A stretch of 64,000 nt of DNA from Niabella sp. (GTDB lineage Bacteria; Bacteroidota; Bacteroidia; Chitinophagales; Chitinophagaceae), in contig JAGIAT010000001.1 in NCBI GenBank assembly GCA_017744715.1, positions 62,001 to 126,000 on the forward strand, read 5' to 3'. How positions within the stretch are numbered: position 1 is the first letter of the stretch; each line of letters starts with the position of its first letter. Of this stretch, positions 18,013 to 27,144 are shown in pieces. The notes beneath the pieces are model-generated. The model was not told the origin of the DNA. It made no database searches and saw only the letters and a list, made by a program, of their open reading frames with translations. The position numbers and the translations under genes were made by a program.

Positions 18013-19509
18013 ATGCCAAAATATGTTCTGTCCCTCGACCAGGGAACCACAAGCTCGAGGGCCATTATTTTTGATAAGGCCGGTAATATTGTTGCCGTAG
18101 CCCAAAAAGAATTTACACAGATCTTTCCCCAGCCCGGTTGGGTAGAGCATGATGCCAACGAAATCTGGTCCACACAGCTGGGGGTAGCAACCGAGGCCAT
18201 CGTAAAGGCCGGGCTCACCACGCAGGATATTGCATGCATCGGCATCACCAACCAGCGGGAAACAACCGTGGTTTGGGACCGGCATACTTCACAACCTATT
18301 TATAATGCCATTGTCTGGCAGGATCGCCGTACCTCCGACTATTGCGATACCCTGAAAAAGGATGGCTCGGCCGAAAAAATAAAAGAGAAAACAGGATTGG
18401 TAACAGACGCCTATTTTTCTGCTACCAAAATCAAATGGATCCTGGAAAATGTAGACGGAGCGCGGGCCAGGGCGGAGCAGGGCGACCTGTGTTTTGGAAC
18501 GGTAGACTCCTGGTTATTGTGGAAACTGACCAACGGGCAGGTGCATGCCACGGATGTAAGCAACGCTTCCCGTACGATGGCGTTCAATATCCATACCCTC
18601 AATTGGGATGAAGAACTGCTGCGGCTATTCGGCATTCCGCAAAGCATGATGCCGGAAGTACGCTCCAGCAGCGAAGTATACGGGCACACGCAGCAACTGA
18701 TCACCGCGGCAAGGATACCGGTAAGTGGTATCGCCGGCGACCAGCAATCGGCATTGTTCGGGCAAATGTGTACGCAATCGGGGATGGTAAAAAATACGTA
18801 CGGCACCGGCTGCTTTATGCTGATGCATACCGGCAATAAACCGGTACCTTCGAAAAACAACCTGTTAACCACCATTGCCTGGAAAATCAATAACGAAGTG
18901 AGCTATGCGCTGGAAGGGAGTGTGTTTATTGCCGGTGCCGTAGTGCAATGGCTGCGCGATGGGCTGAAGCTGATCCAGAAATCGGGCGATATTGAAGCCT
19001 TAACCGCAACGGAAGCCGACAATGGGGGAGTATACATGGTGCCGGCTTTTACCGGTCTGGGGGCTCCTTACTGGAATCAACATGCCAGGGGTCTTATTAC
19101 CGGTCTTACCCGAGGCAGTTCCGACGGACATATTGCACGGGCAGCCGTAGAAAGCATTGCCTACCAAACGATGGATGTACTAAAAGCAATGGAGGCTGAT
19201 TCCGGCCTGGAGATAAAAGAAGTGCGGGTTGACGGCGGTGCTACGGTAAACAATTACCTGATGCAGTTCCAGGCCAATTTATTAAACACGACGGTAGTGC
19301 GTCCGAAGATCACCGAAACAACGGCCCTGGGTGCAGCCTATCTCAGCGGACTGGCGGTTGGCTTTTGGAAAGACCTGGATGAGGTGAAACAATACTGGCA
19401 GGTAGACGAGCGGTTTGAACCCTATATGAACGACGACGTGCGGGAACAATTGAGCAAGGGATGGAAGCGCGCCGTACGTGCAGCACAGGTTTGGGCAGAA
19501 GCGGATTAA
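18013..19509 (+). CDS. glpK: Glycerol kinase
   Basis: A 498-aa FGGY-family kinase converting glycerol and ATP to sn-glycerol-3-phosphate in the cytoplasm. Diagnostic segments: [11 protein letters not shown] at the N-terminus, [68 protein letters not shown], and [19 protein letters not shown]. The ATG at 18013 is chosen over a TTG two codons upstream. GlpK signatures are complete and the length is normal. A GlpF-type channel follows 117 bp downstream; together with GlpD they form the glycerol catabolic set. Confidence 0.97.
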   Translation: MPKYVLSLDQGTTSSRAIIFDKAGNIVAVAQKEFTQIFPQPGWVEHDANEIWSTQLGVATEAIVKAGLTTQDIACIGITNQRETTVVWDRHTSQPIYNAIVWQDRRTSDYCDTLKKDGSAEKIKEKTGLVTDAYFSATKIKWILENVDGARARAEQGDLCFGTVDSWLLWKLTNGQVHATDVSNASRTMAFNIHTLNWDEELLRLFGIPQSMMPEVRSSSEVYGHTQQLITAARIPVSGIAGDQQSALFGQMCTQSGMVKNTYGTGCFMLMHTGNKPVPSKNNLLTTIAWKINNEVSYALEGSVFIAGAVVQWLRDGLKLIQKSGDIEALTATEADNGGVYMVPAFTGLGAPYWNQHARGLITGLTRGSSDGHIARAAVESIAYQTMDVLKAMEADSGLEIKEVRVDGGATVNNYLMQFQANLLNTTVVRPKITETTALGAAYLSGLAVGFWKDLDEVKQYWQVDERFEPYMNDDVREQLSKGWKRAVRAAQVWAEAD

Positions 19510-19600
19510 TTTGAAAATGTGAAAATGTGTGTAATGTGGGAATGGATCTGCAAGTAGGAACGAGATATAACCTTAAACTTTGAACCTGGAACTTTAAACA
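19510..19600. repeat. Low-complexity degenerate repeats between glpK and the channel gene
   Basis: Two simple patterns: a GAAAATGTG tandem pair at the left end (TTTGAAAATGTGAAAATGTG around 19510-19530), and a CTTTGAACCTGGAACTTTAAAC-like block around 19578-19599 in which AACTTT recurs. They look like decayed short repeats rather than a gene or promoter. Confidence 0.35.
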
Positions 19601-19626
19601 AAAACCTTCGCGATAAACAAAACCAT

Positions 19627-20334
19627 ATGAATATTTTTACAAGTGAATTAATCGGCACATTCTTTCTTATTATTTTGGGGAATGGAGTAGTGGCCAATGT
19701 GGTATTAAATAAAACAAAAGGAAACAACGGAGGCTGGATCGTAATTACGTTTGGCTGGGCGATGGCCGTTTTTGTGGGGGTCTTTGTATCCGCAAAAGTA
19801 AGCGGTGCGCACCTGAATCCGGCAGTAACAGTGGCACTGGCCTGGCTTGGAAAAGTGGAGCCCTCCGCTATCCCCCAGTATATCGGCGGGCAGCTGCTGG
19901 GGGCCATGCTTGGTCAGCTGGGCGTTTGGGCGGCCTACCGGCAACACTACCTGCAAACAGACGACGCCGGACTGAAGCTGGCTACCTTCAGCACGGCTCC
20001 GGCTATCCGCAGTATGCCGCATAACCTGATCACGGAAATTATCGGAACATTTATACTGGTGCTTTCGGTGTTATTTATCGTTGCACCTTCCAGTAGCCTG
20101 GGCGCCCTGGATGCGTTGCCCGTGGCATTTATTGTGCTGGCCATCGGCTTAAGTTTGGGCGGGCCCACCGGTTATGCCATCAACCCTGTACGCGATCTGG
20201 GTCCACGCATTATGCATGCGATTTTACCGATTGGCAAAAAAGGCAGTAGCGATTGGGGTTACAGCTGGGTTCCTGTGGTGGGGCCATTGATCGGCGCCGT
20301 GCTGGCAGCCATTGTGTTTCAGCAGCTGGCATAA
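19627..20334 (+). CDS. glpF: MIP family glycerol facilitator
   Basis: A 235-aa six-helix major intrinsic protein. The first half-helix motif is GAHLNPAVTVAL (NPA); the second is GYAINPVRDLGPR, i.e. NPV instead of NPA but followed by Arg-Asp, the Asp being the hallmark of aquaglyceroporins over water-only channels. Length is slightly short (E. coli GlpF about 280 aa), as usual in Gram-positive and Bacteroidota versions. Position right after glpK supports glycerol uptake by facilitated diffusion with kinase trapping. Confidence 0.9.
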   Translation: MNIFTSELIGTFFLIILGNGVVANVVLNKTKGNNGGWIVITFGWAMAVFVGVFVSAKVSGAHLNPAVTVALAWLGKVEPSAIPQYIGGQLLGAMLGQLGVWAAYRQHYLQTDDAGLKLATFSTAPAIRSMPHNLITEIIGTFILVLSVLFIVAPSSSLGALDALPVAFIVLAIGLSLGGPTGYAINPVRDLGPRIMHAILPIGKKGSSDWGYSWVPVVGPLIGAVLAAIVFQQLA

Positions 20335-20358
20335 AACAGTACGGAAGCGATTGTAACC

Positions 20359-21435
20359 TTAGCGGCTGTAATGTTCGCCGATGCATTGCAGCAGGCGTTC
20401 AATATCAGCTGCTGTATTATGAAAATGGATACTGATACGGATATGCCCGTTCCGCAGAGTGGTGATGATATTATTTTTTAAAAGGAATTCGTGTAACCCG
20501 TTTTCCTCCCGGAGCACCACGATCGAACTTCTGTTTTGCAGGTTCCTGCCACCAACAACCGGAATGGAGAGCTGTTGCAGCAGGGAGGCCGTCAGCATCC
20601 TGTTATGGGCTTCAATATGGTCCATGCCCCGGCTGCTTTTTTCTTCAATGGCTTTGTTCAGGATGGAAAAGCCAAACATATTCGGGCTACCTGGTTCGTA
20701 ATTGGTAACGCTGGTATTTTGCCGGAAGGACAGGTCTGCAAACTGAAAAGCATTGCTGTGTGCACCGGAGATCCGGGGCGGATACTGTGCCGCAAACTCC
20801 GGGCTCATATACAGGAGACCGGTACCAAACCCGGCATTCATCCATTTGTAATTACTGGCAATGAACACATCGGGCTGTATTTCAGAAACGGAGATGTTTA
20901 CCGCTCCCAGGCTTTGCGTGGCATCAATGATGGTGCGGGCGCCAAGCTCCCTGCAACGGCTGCAAAGGGCCTGCAGGTCGATCCGGAAACCAGAATGCCA
21001 TTGTACATGGCTGATGGCTACCACATCGATTTTCTCAGATCGTATAAGCGATTCGATCTTATTGAGATCAATCGAAAACCCGTCGTCGTCATCCAGCCAA
21101 ACCACCTTGAAATGATTGATCACAAAGGGGATAAACACAGAGGGAAAGTCTTTCCGGTAAAGCAATACCTTTTCCTGACCGCTAAGCGCCTGTACTACTG
21201 CGTTCAACCCATAGGAAAAGTTGGGAATGAGCGCGATATTTTCCGGACCGGACGCGATAAAACGGGCGATATGACTGCGGATTTCCGGGGCCTGTACATC
21301 GCGCCAGTGCTCACTTGCCGCAGAGGCAATGTTTTCAAAACCCTGGTATAAATGGAGCCCTGTTTGCAGTACGGTGTTTGCAATAAGCCCGCAGGCGGCG
21401 GTGTTCAGGTAAACCGGTGTTGTATGTTCAGTCAT
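20359..21435 (-). CDS. Aminotransferase class V-fold PLP enzyme
   Basis: A 358-aa PLP-dependent enzyme. The Schiff-base lysine is in FIASNYKWMNAGFGTGLLYM, preceded by IIDATQSLGAV (Asp contacting the pyridine nitrogen). SHVQWHSGFRIDL is typical of cysteine desulfurase/isopenicillin-N-epimerase-like members. No conserved Cys loop of true NifS/SufS desulfurases is apparent, and no iron-sulfur genes lie nearby, so I would not call it a desulfurase. Convergent with the channel gene (24-bp gap). Substrate unknown. Confidence 0.85.
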   Translation of the reverse strand: MTEHTTPVYLNTAACGLIANTVLQTGLHLYQGFENIASAASEHWRDVQAPEIRSHIARFIASGPENIALIPNFSYGLNAVVQALSGQEKVLLYRKDFPSVFIPFVINHFKVVWLDDDDGFSIDLNKIESLIRSEKIDVVAISHVQWHSGFRIDLQALCSRCRELGARTIIDATQSLGAVNISVSEIQPDVFIASNYKWMNAGFGTGLLYMSPEFAAQYPPRISGAHSNAFQFADLSFRQNTSVTNYEPGSPNMFGFSILNKAIEEKSSRGMDHIEAHNRMLTASLLQQLSIPVVGGRNLQNRSSIVVLREENGLHEFLLKNNIITTLRNGHIRISIHFHNTAADIERLLQCIGEHYSR

Positions 21436-21591
21436 GAAATGTTTTTTGCTAAAAATACAAATAAAGACGGGTACACAGGGGATACCGTAATCGGATGCCG
21501 GATAGATCCTGAAACAGGTTCAGGAAAACATCGCAGCATGACAAGGCCGTATAAAATAAATTTTGCCGGCGCTTCTTTTGCCGGACGCGCA

Positions 21592-22410
21592 TTACTTTAA
21601 ATAGGTAAATGTATTCACCGGCCTGTATTTGGGACTCCGGCGGAAAAAATCGTTAAAAAAGGCGGTATGTGTTGCGCCCATCAGGATAAAAACACGGTCG
21701 TTTTTTGTAAGCGGAAGCTGGTTCAGGTTGGAGAACATGACCAGGTTGCGATGATAAAACTTAGCGGCCTGATCGGCCCCTTCCGCATTCCCTTTTGTAG
21801 AAACATATGTGAGCAGGTCGGCATTTACATTGATCAGGTAATCGAGGCTTTGCGGGTGGTTGATTAATTTAAGCCGGTCTTTAACACCCATTGTTTTTTC
21901 ATTCCGGGTCTTTGCAAATGCTTCCACCAGTTTATTGTATTGCGGTATGGTGGTTGAATCCGTCTTTTGCTGCAGCGTCCTGAAAAGTGCATAGTTATAG
22001 TTTTCCTGAAAATCGATCCCGTATATCCGGGTGGCGCCGCTCAGCCGGCCAACCTCATAGGCCAGTAGCTGGATCTCGGACAGGTTTTTAAATTCCATAC
22101 CAGGCGTTTTTAAGTACGATTGATATTCCGCCAGCAACGCCTCATTCCGCTCCGGTACCCGTTCTACAACAATAACAGTAGGCTTAAAGGCTGCCAGCAG
22201 CTTTGCAATAGCGTGTACCTCCTGCTGATTCTTTTTGTCCGTTTTGTCAAAGTCTACTTTTGTGGCATCCGGGGTATACCCCATATGGAAGGTTCCGAAG
22301 TTCAATACAGGAATCGCATCCTCAAACTTATCCTTAAATACGGCGCGCTGTCCGTGGGTTACCATCGAAAGGAAGATGCTGCATAGCAGGCAGAAGGAAC
22401 GGGTTGTCAT
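21592..22410 (-). CDS. DUF5694 domain-containing secreted protein
   Basis: The start is set at 22410 (MTTRSFCLLCSIFLSMVTHGQ), a signal peptide; an upstream in-frame extension adds 21 basic residues without purpose. The mature protein (about 250 aa) has VLNFGTFHMGYTPD, VIVVERVPERNE and, near the C-terminus, FILMGATHTAFFNDFF. This GxxH...E...G-x-T-H pattern is that of DUF5694 and recalls the TraB/Tiki/ChaN fold, where such residues bind metal. No enzymatic activity is established. It is not coupled to its neighbours. Confidence 0.75.
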   Translation of the reverse strand: MTTRSFCLLCSIFLSMVTHGQRAVFKDKFEDAIPVLNFGTFHMGYTPDATKVDFDKTDKKNQQEVHAIAKLLAAFKPTVIVVERVPERNEALLAEYQSYLKTPGMEFKNLSEIQLLAYEVGRLSGATRIYGIDFQENYNYALFRTLQQKTDSTTIPQYNKLVEAFAKTRNEKTMGVKDRLKLINHPQSLDYLINVNADLLTYVSTKGNAEGADQAAKFYHRNLVMFSNLNQLPLTKNDRVFILMGATHTAFFNDFFRRSPKYRPVNTFTYLK

Positions 22411-22543
22411 AAAAAAATGTTTTGTCAAATTTGTAAAACGGCGCCGATGTAAGGAAAGAAACTCTGCAAACACCCTTTTTTAATCTGCAAACAGGTTGGT
22501 TATTTCCTCAATTCCCACGTACTTCACATAAAATACTACGGGC

Positions 22544-23569
22544 ATGTTCCGGAAAAAAACAGCAATCAGTATTCACCTGGTATTCTGGGTTTTGTTTATA
22601 GGGATCCGGTTTATCCGGATCGGGTATGCGCCTGCAATCCGGCTGCAGTTTCCGGGCCTGAGGTTCTTTGATGGTTCCTACCTGGTCATCACGGCGCTTG
22701 TGTTTTATATAAATTACTTTTTTTTACTACCATTCTTCAGCAAAAGAAGACCGGTTATTAAATACCTGCTGCCGGTGCTGATCAGCTATGTATTGTTTTT
22801 ATGTATCCGGTACGGTTTTGAGCAGGTGATCAGCCCGGCTGTTTGGGGATACCGGAATTATTATGGCACGCCCCCGTTATGGTTTTACGCGTATGACAAT
22901 TTGTATTATGCCTTTCCCGCTGTTGTGATCAGTACCATTATGTGGGTGTTGATCCATAATATCCGCCTGATGGAAGAAAATGCACAGATGAAGGTACAGC
23001 AGGCTTCGGCGGAAATAAAGTTTTTAAAGGCCCAGGTAAATCCTCATTTTATTTTTAATACCTTAAACAATATTTATGCTCTTGTATTTAACCGGTCTCA
23101 GGCCGCACTACCGGCCATAGAGGCCCTGGCGGGTATGATGCGTTTTACCACGTATGAAGCCGGGGCGGAAACCGTTTTCCTTATGGAAGAAGTGCAGTAC
23201 ATTGATAACCTGATTGCGTTGGAACAGCTTCGGCATGAAGCGCCCCTGCACCTGCAGTTTAAAAAAAGCATTGCTAATGAGCAGCAGCTGATCCCCCCGT
23301 TTATGATTTCTCCTTTTATAGAAAATGCACTTAAGCATGGGAAGGCAGATGATGCCGCATCGCCGGTGACCATTGTGCTGGAAACTACGGCTTCCCGGCT
23401 AACGCTGGAGGTAACCAATAAGATCAGCACACGGCATAAAGATGCGGTAGGAGGTGTTGGCCTGGAAAATATAAAGCGGCGCCTGAACTTTTATTATCCC
23501 AACCGGCACCGGCTGCAATGCGCTGCAACCGGGCATATTTATAACGTGTGTTTACAAATAAATTTTTGA
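22544..23569 (+). CDS. LytS-like sensor histidine kinase
   Basis: A 341-aa membrane kinase. About four hydrophobic helices in residues 8-145 (e.g. HLVFWVLFIGIRFI, YLLPVLISYVLFLCI), then the HisKA_LytS core: LKAQVNPHFIFNTLNNIYAL with phospho-acceptor His168, N-box MISPFIENALKHG and G-box GVGLENIKRRL. Typical of the LytS/YehU group in Bacteroidota, with no periplasmic sensor domain of note. The cognate LytTR regulator starts 12 bp downstream. Confidence 0.93.
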   Translation: MFRKKTAISIHLVFWVLFIGIRFIRIGYAPAIRLQFPGLRFFDGSYLVITALVFYINYFFLLPFFSKRRPVIKYLLPVLISYVLFLCIRYGFEQVISPAVWGYRNYYGTPPLWFYAYDNLYYAFPAVVISTIMWVLIHNIRLMEENAQMKVQQASAEIKFLKAQVNPHFIFNTLNNIYALVFNRSQAALPAIEALAGMMRFTTYEAGAETVFLMEEVQYIDNLIALEQLRHEAPLHLQFKKSIANEQQLIPPFMISPFIENALKHGKADDAASPVTIVLETTASRLTLEVTNKISTRHKDAVGGVGLENIKRRLNFYYPNRHRLQCAATGHIYNVCLQINF

Positions 23570-23581
23570 TCCCGGCTAAAA

Positions 23582-24268
23582 ATGATCCGCTGTGTGATAC
23601 TGGACGATGAGCCGCTTGCGGTAACCCTGCTCAAAACCTATATTGAGCAAACAGAAGGGATGGCTGTAATGGCCTGTGGAACAAAGTTGCCGCCGTTGCT
23701 CCCCTATCTGGAAGAAGGGCTCGCCGATCTGGTATTTATGGATATCCGGATGCCGGAAAAAACGGGTATGGAACTGATGGCCCGGTTTAACCGGCAAAAT
23801 TGTTTTGTAATCACCTCGGCGTATCCGCAATATGCGGTAGAGAGTTACCAGTACCAGGTGATTGACTATTTATTAAAACCGATAAGTTACGACCGGTTTG
23901 TAAAAAGCATTGTGAAGTTCCGGCAATGGAAGGCATTGCCGCAATCCGTGCCGGTACTCTATATCAAAGAGAGCGGCGTGCAGCACCCCGTGCAGGAGGA
24001 TGAAATATTGTATATTGAAGGGTTGCGGGACTATATCCGGATTTGCACGGTCCGGCGCAACTTTATGGTGCTTACCAACCTGAAAGATATACTGCAGCGT
24101 TTACCGCCGCAGCAGTTTATGCGGATCCATCGTTCCTATATTGTGAACCTGTATAAACTGGAAAAAATACAGGCGGGTTCCGTGGTGGTTGGTCAAAAGG
24201 AGCTTCCGGTTGGCGATACCTACCGGAAGGCGTTTCTGATGCGGATACAGGAGGCCGGGGGCGCATAA
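23582..24268 (+). CDS. LytTR family response regulator
   Basis: A 228-aa regulator with a receiver domain (residues 1-115; acidic pair Asp8/Asp9, phospho-acceptor Asp54 in VFMDIRMPEKTGM, conserved Lys in YLLKPISYDRF) and a C-terminal LytTR DNA-binding domain (about 125-228, with YIEGLRDYIRI and FMRIHRSYIVNL). Partner of the LytS-like kinase directly upstream. Regulon unknown; neither flank is an obvious target. Confidence 0.95.
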   Translation: MIRCVILDDEPLAVTLLKTYIEQTEGMAVMACGTKLPPLLPYLEEGLADLVFMDIRMPEKTGMELMARFNRQNCFVITSAYPQYAVESYQYQVIDYLLKPISYDRFVKSIVKFRQWKALPQSVPVLYIKESGVQHPVQEDEILYIEGLRDYIRICTVRRNFMVLTNLKDILQRLPPQQFMRIHRSYIVNLYKLEKIQAGSVVVGQKELPVGDTYRKAFLMRIQEAGGA

Positions 24269-24269
24269 A

Positions 24270-24296
24270 AAAGGCACTTCCGCCGGAAGTGCCTTT
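24270..24296. terminator. Bidirectional intrinsic terminator
   Basis: GGCACTTCC (24273-24281), a 3-nt loop, and GGAAGTGCC (24285-24293), flanked by AAA and TTT. It begins 2 bp after the LytTR stop and ends 22 bp before the lysS stop codon, serving the two convergent transcripts. Confidence 0.85.
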
Positions 24297-24317
24297 GAAA
24301 AATGTATCGCGTATCTG

Positions 24318-25841
24318 TTAGTCCATCTTCTCCGGACGCATCTGCGGAAAGAACAGTACATCCTGTATGGATGGCTGGTTCGTGAGCAACATCACCAGGC
24401 GGTCAATACCAAAACCGATCCCGGACGTAGGTGGCATACCGTATTCCAGCGCCCGTAAAAAATCATAATCGATGTACATGGCCTCCTCATCGCCCCGCTC
24501 CAGCAACTTTGCCTGCTCCTCAAAGCGTTCACGCTGCTCAACAGGATCGTTTAATTCCGAGTAGGCGTTTGCAATTTCCTTTCCGTTTACCATCAGCTCA
24601 AAACGTTCTACCAGTCCTGGTTTGCTGCGGTGCTTTTTGGTAAGCGGGCTCATTTCCACCGGGTAATCAATAATAAATGTGGGTTGCACATAATGCGCTT
24701 CGCATTTTGCACCAAAGATCTCATCGATCAGTTTACCCTTACCCATGGTTTTGTCTACGTGAATATTCAGCTCCCCGCAAACGGCACGCAGCCCGTCTTC
24801 ATCCAGTGTGCTTACATCGTGGCCGGTGTGTTCTTTAATGGCGTCGTAAATAGATACACGGGCGTAGGGCGCTTTAAACGAAATGGTCTTTTCACCCATT
24901 TGTACGTCTGTGGTTCCGTTTACGTCCATCGCCGCCTTTTCCAGTAACTGCTCGGTGGTTTCCATCATCCAGAAATAATCCTTGTACGCCACATAGAATT
25001 CCAGTACTGTAAACTCGGGGTTATGGGTGCGGTCCATTCCCTCATTGCGGAAGTTGCGGCTGAACTCGTATACCCAGTCAAACCCGCCTACCACCAGCCG
25101 TTTCAGGTACAGCTCATTGGCGATACGCATATAGAACGGCACATCCAGGGCATTGTGGTGTGTTTTAAACGGACGTGCAGCTGCTCCCCCAGGGATGGAC
25201 TGCAAAACAGGGGTATCTACTTCCAGTGCCCCGTTTGCGTTTAAAAAGTCGCGGATGGAATTGATCAGTTTCGTTCTTTTAATAAACGTTTCCTTCACGG
25301 AAGGGTTAATCACCAGGTCTACATAACGCTGCCGGTACTTGAATTCCGGATCGGTAACTTCATCAAATACGTTCCCCTCCTCATCCCGTTTTACCACCGG
25401 TAAGGGTTTCAATGATTTTGCAAGCAGGGTAAGGGTTTGCGTATGAATGGAGGTTTCCCCGGTTTTGGTAATGAATACGAAACCGGTTACACCGATAAAA
25501 TCGCCCAGGTCAAGCCCGTGTTTAACCACGTTTTCCCAAAACGATTTATCCTCACCCGGACAAAGTTCGTCCCGCTTTACATAAAGCTGGATCAGTCCCT
25601 GTTTGTCCTGGATCTTAATAAAAAATACTTTTCCTTTATCATTGATGCTCATGATACGGCCGGCAACACATACCTGGGCAAAGGCCTCTTTATTTTCCTC
25701 GGTAAACCGGTCTTTTATATCTGCAGAAAAATGACTTACCGGAAACAATGCTGCCGGGTAGGGGTCAATACCTGCCTCTTTTAATTTTTGTAATTTTTCT
25801 CTTCTTATTTTTTCCTGTTCGGAAAAGGATTGTGTACTCAT
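24318..25841 (-). CDS. lysS: Lysyl-tRNA synthetase, class II
   Basis: A 507-aa class II synthetase charging tRNA-Lys. OB-fold anticodon-binding domain at about 55-150, motif 2 in VYEFSRNFRNEGMDRTHNPE, ITNSYSE-type region here NAYSELNDPVEQRERF, and motif 3 GIGFGIDRLVMLL near the C-terminus. Full length, no fusion. A TATCTTTG -7-like element lies 27 bp upstream (25868-25875, minus). Confidence 0.98.
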   Translation of the reverse strand: MSTQSFSEQEKIRREKLQKLKEAGIDPYPAALFPVSHFSADIKDRFTEENKEAFAQVCVAGRIMSINDKGKVFFIKIQDKQGLIQLYVKRDELCPGEDKSFWENVVKHGLDLGDFIGVTGFVFITKTGETSIHTQTLTLLAKSLKPLPVVKRDEEGNVFDEVTDPEFKYRQRYVDLVINPSVKETFIKRTKLINSIRDFLNANGALEVDTPVLQSIPGGAAARPFKTHHNALDVPFYMRIANELYLKRLVVGGFDWVYEFSRNFRNEGMDRTHNPEFTVLEFYVAYKDYFWMMETTEQLLEKAAMDVNGTTDVQMGEKTISFKAPYARVSIYDAIKEHTGHDVSTLDEDGLRAVCGELNIHVDKTMGKGKLIDEIFGAKCEAHYVQPTFIIDYPVEMSPLTKKHRSKPGLVERFELMVNGKEIANAYSELNDPVEQRERFEEQAKLLERGDEEAMYIDYDFLRALEYGMPPTSGIGFGIDRLVMLLTNQPSIQDVLFFPQMRPEKMD

Positions 25842-25867
25842 GAACTGCTCCAGATTTTTATGAGCGG

Positions 25868-25875
25868 CAAAGATA
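25868..25875 (-). promoter_or_regulatory. Possible -7 element of the lysS promoter
   Basis: On the minus strand the sequence TATCTTTG matches TAnnTTTG exactly, 27 bp before the lysS start. No TTTG at the expected -33 distance, so only half of the promoter is recognised. Confidence 0.4.
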
Positions 25876-25976
25876 CTTTTTTGGCAACATTTTTCCGGTG
25901 TTATCCTGCTGTAAAACAGCCCGGTTTGCTCCGTTGTATGACAAAATGCCGTTTTCCGGCTTCCTGTAACGGTATT

Positions 25977-26006
25977 TTTGAGGTTGCCTCTTTATATGTA
26001 TCTTTG
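25977..26006 (+). promoter_or_regulatory. Bacteroidota-type sigma promoter of the LuxR gene
   Basis: TTTG at 25977-25980 and TATCTTTG at 25999-26006 with an 18-bp spacer fit the published Bacteroidota consensus (-33 TTTG, -7 TAnnTTTG). The start codon is 15 bp downstream, leaving a very short leader. This is the clearest promoter in the window. Confidence 0.65.
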
Positions 26007-26021
26007 TTTTAATGTAACAGC

Positions 26022-26783
26022 ATGTCTCAAAACCTGTATAGAACGGATGCTTTCTCCATTGAGTATATCCCGGGTGCGGATATTCTGAAAGGCGACTTTC
26101 TGAAGTGTAAAACTTCGGATGAATATGTAAGCGCTATCCGTGCGTTTAAGGAGGCGTATGAGCGGGTGCTTCCCCGTTATACTTTTTGGGACAACACAAA
26201 ATTCGGACATATTATTACACCGGAAGAACAAAAGTGGACGGATGCTTTTCTGAATTATCCCGGTGCGCAAAAAGGGGTAACGGAAAAAGTAGGCATCCTG
26301 GTAAGCCAGGACATACTGGCCATGCTTTCTGTATATGAAATTTTTGAAGTAGGCAAGGCGCCTTTAAGACCCGGGTTCTTCGCCAGTGAAAAACAGGCGA
26401 TGGAGTGGCTTACAAAGAAAGAAGCGCCTATCGCCCCGTTGCCGGATACGAAACCGCTGATCGCCGTGGAATGGGATGCCAGTAATGCCAGGGCGGTGAT
26501 CCGTATGGAAATGGAGGCCCCGGACCTCCCGTATTATCTGAACCGGTTCAAACGTTTTTTAAGCGACCATGATTTTTTGGTGCAGAACCTCCGGCTATTC
26601 CAGGAACTTACCCGCAGAGAACGGAAGATCCTGTCAATGGTCATCAACGGATTGAACAACGGGGAAATTGCGGAACAGTTATTCATCTCCTGCGAAACCG
26701 TAAAAACCCACCGGAAAAATATTATGCGGAAACTGGGCTGCTCCAGCTACAGTGAACTGCTGCGGTTTGGATTGTTTCTCTAA
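26022..26783 (+). CDS. LuxR-type HTH transcriptional regulator
   Basis: A 253-aa protein. Residues 1-130 form an uncharacterised alpha/beta domain (ADILKGDFLKCKTSDEYVSA, then RYTFWDNTKF) resembling the STAS/SpoIIAA-like or PAS-like N-termini of orphan regulators. The C-terminus (about 190-253) is a GerE/LuxR HTH: LTRRERKILSMVINGLNNGEIAEQL (split here as two overlapping parts), then ISCETVKTHRKNIMRKLG. No receiver domain or phospho-acceptor is visible, so it probably senses by another route. Preceded by a good promoter. Regulon unknown. Confidence 0.85.
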   Translation: MSQNLYRTDAFSIEYIPGADILKGDFLKCKTSDEYVSAIRAFKEAYERVLPRYTFWDNTKFGHIITPEEQKWTDAFLNYPGAQKGVTEKVGILVSQDILAMLSVYEIFEVGKAPLRPGFFASEKQAMEWLTKKEAPIAPLPDTKPLIAVEWDASNARAVIRMEMEAPDLPYYLNRFKRFLSDHDFLVQNLRLFQELTRRERKILSMVINGLNNGEIAEQLFISCETVKTHRKNIMRKLGCSSYSELLRFGLFL

Positions 26784-27144
26784 AAAAGCCGTTTATTTTT
26801 AAATGTCATTTACCACACCAGGTTGCGCCGTTCTTTGCTGCGGCCGGTTTGTAATAATATTTCTGTAATATTTTTTCTTATTACAAAAAGCGGTATTACA
26901 AAAAACGCAATGTGGTCATTCGTGGTATCTGCTCAAACCTTCCAAACGTGTATGCATTCGTATGTTTCCCGCGGGCTGGTGCCCGGCGGCATAAAGCCAC
27001 CAGGTGGAAACGGTTTTGTTGAATGGCCGGCGTACCCTGGCACTCCCGCGGTTGAAACTGAATCATTTTGAAATCCGCGTCGTATCTTTAACTGCGCTAT
27101 TTTCTTTGTAAACAGAGCCTTAGCCAGCCACTTAAAAAAATAAA
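26784..27144. other. 361-bp spacer with TTTGTAATA/TATTACAAA inverted and direct repeats
   Basis: TTTGTAATA at 26848-26856 faces two copies of TATTACAAA at 26879-26887 and 26894-26902. The direct pair is spaced 15 bp, and a further GTAATA lies between. The short open frames across this stretch look spurious. The cluster sits between the LuxR gene and the HD/PycTM cluster and could be a regulator-binding region. A TATCTTTA element at 27083-27090 is a weak -7 candidate for the downstream operon. Confidence 0.35.

Noticed and set aside
20536..21351. 271-codon frame antisense to the aminotransferase
   Set aside because: Antisense shadow; the opposite strand encodes a clear PLP enzyme.
20359..21435. 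Cysteine desulfurase (NifS/SufS)
   Set aside because: No catalytic Cys loop and no iron-sulfur assembly genes nearby.
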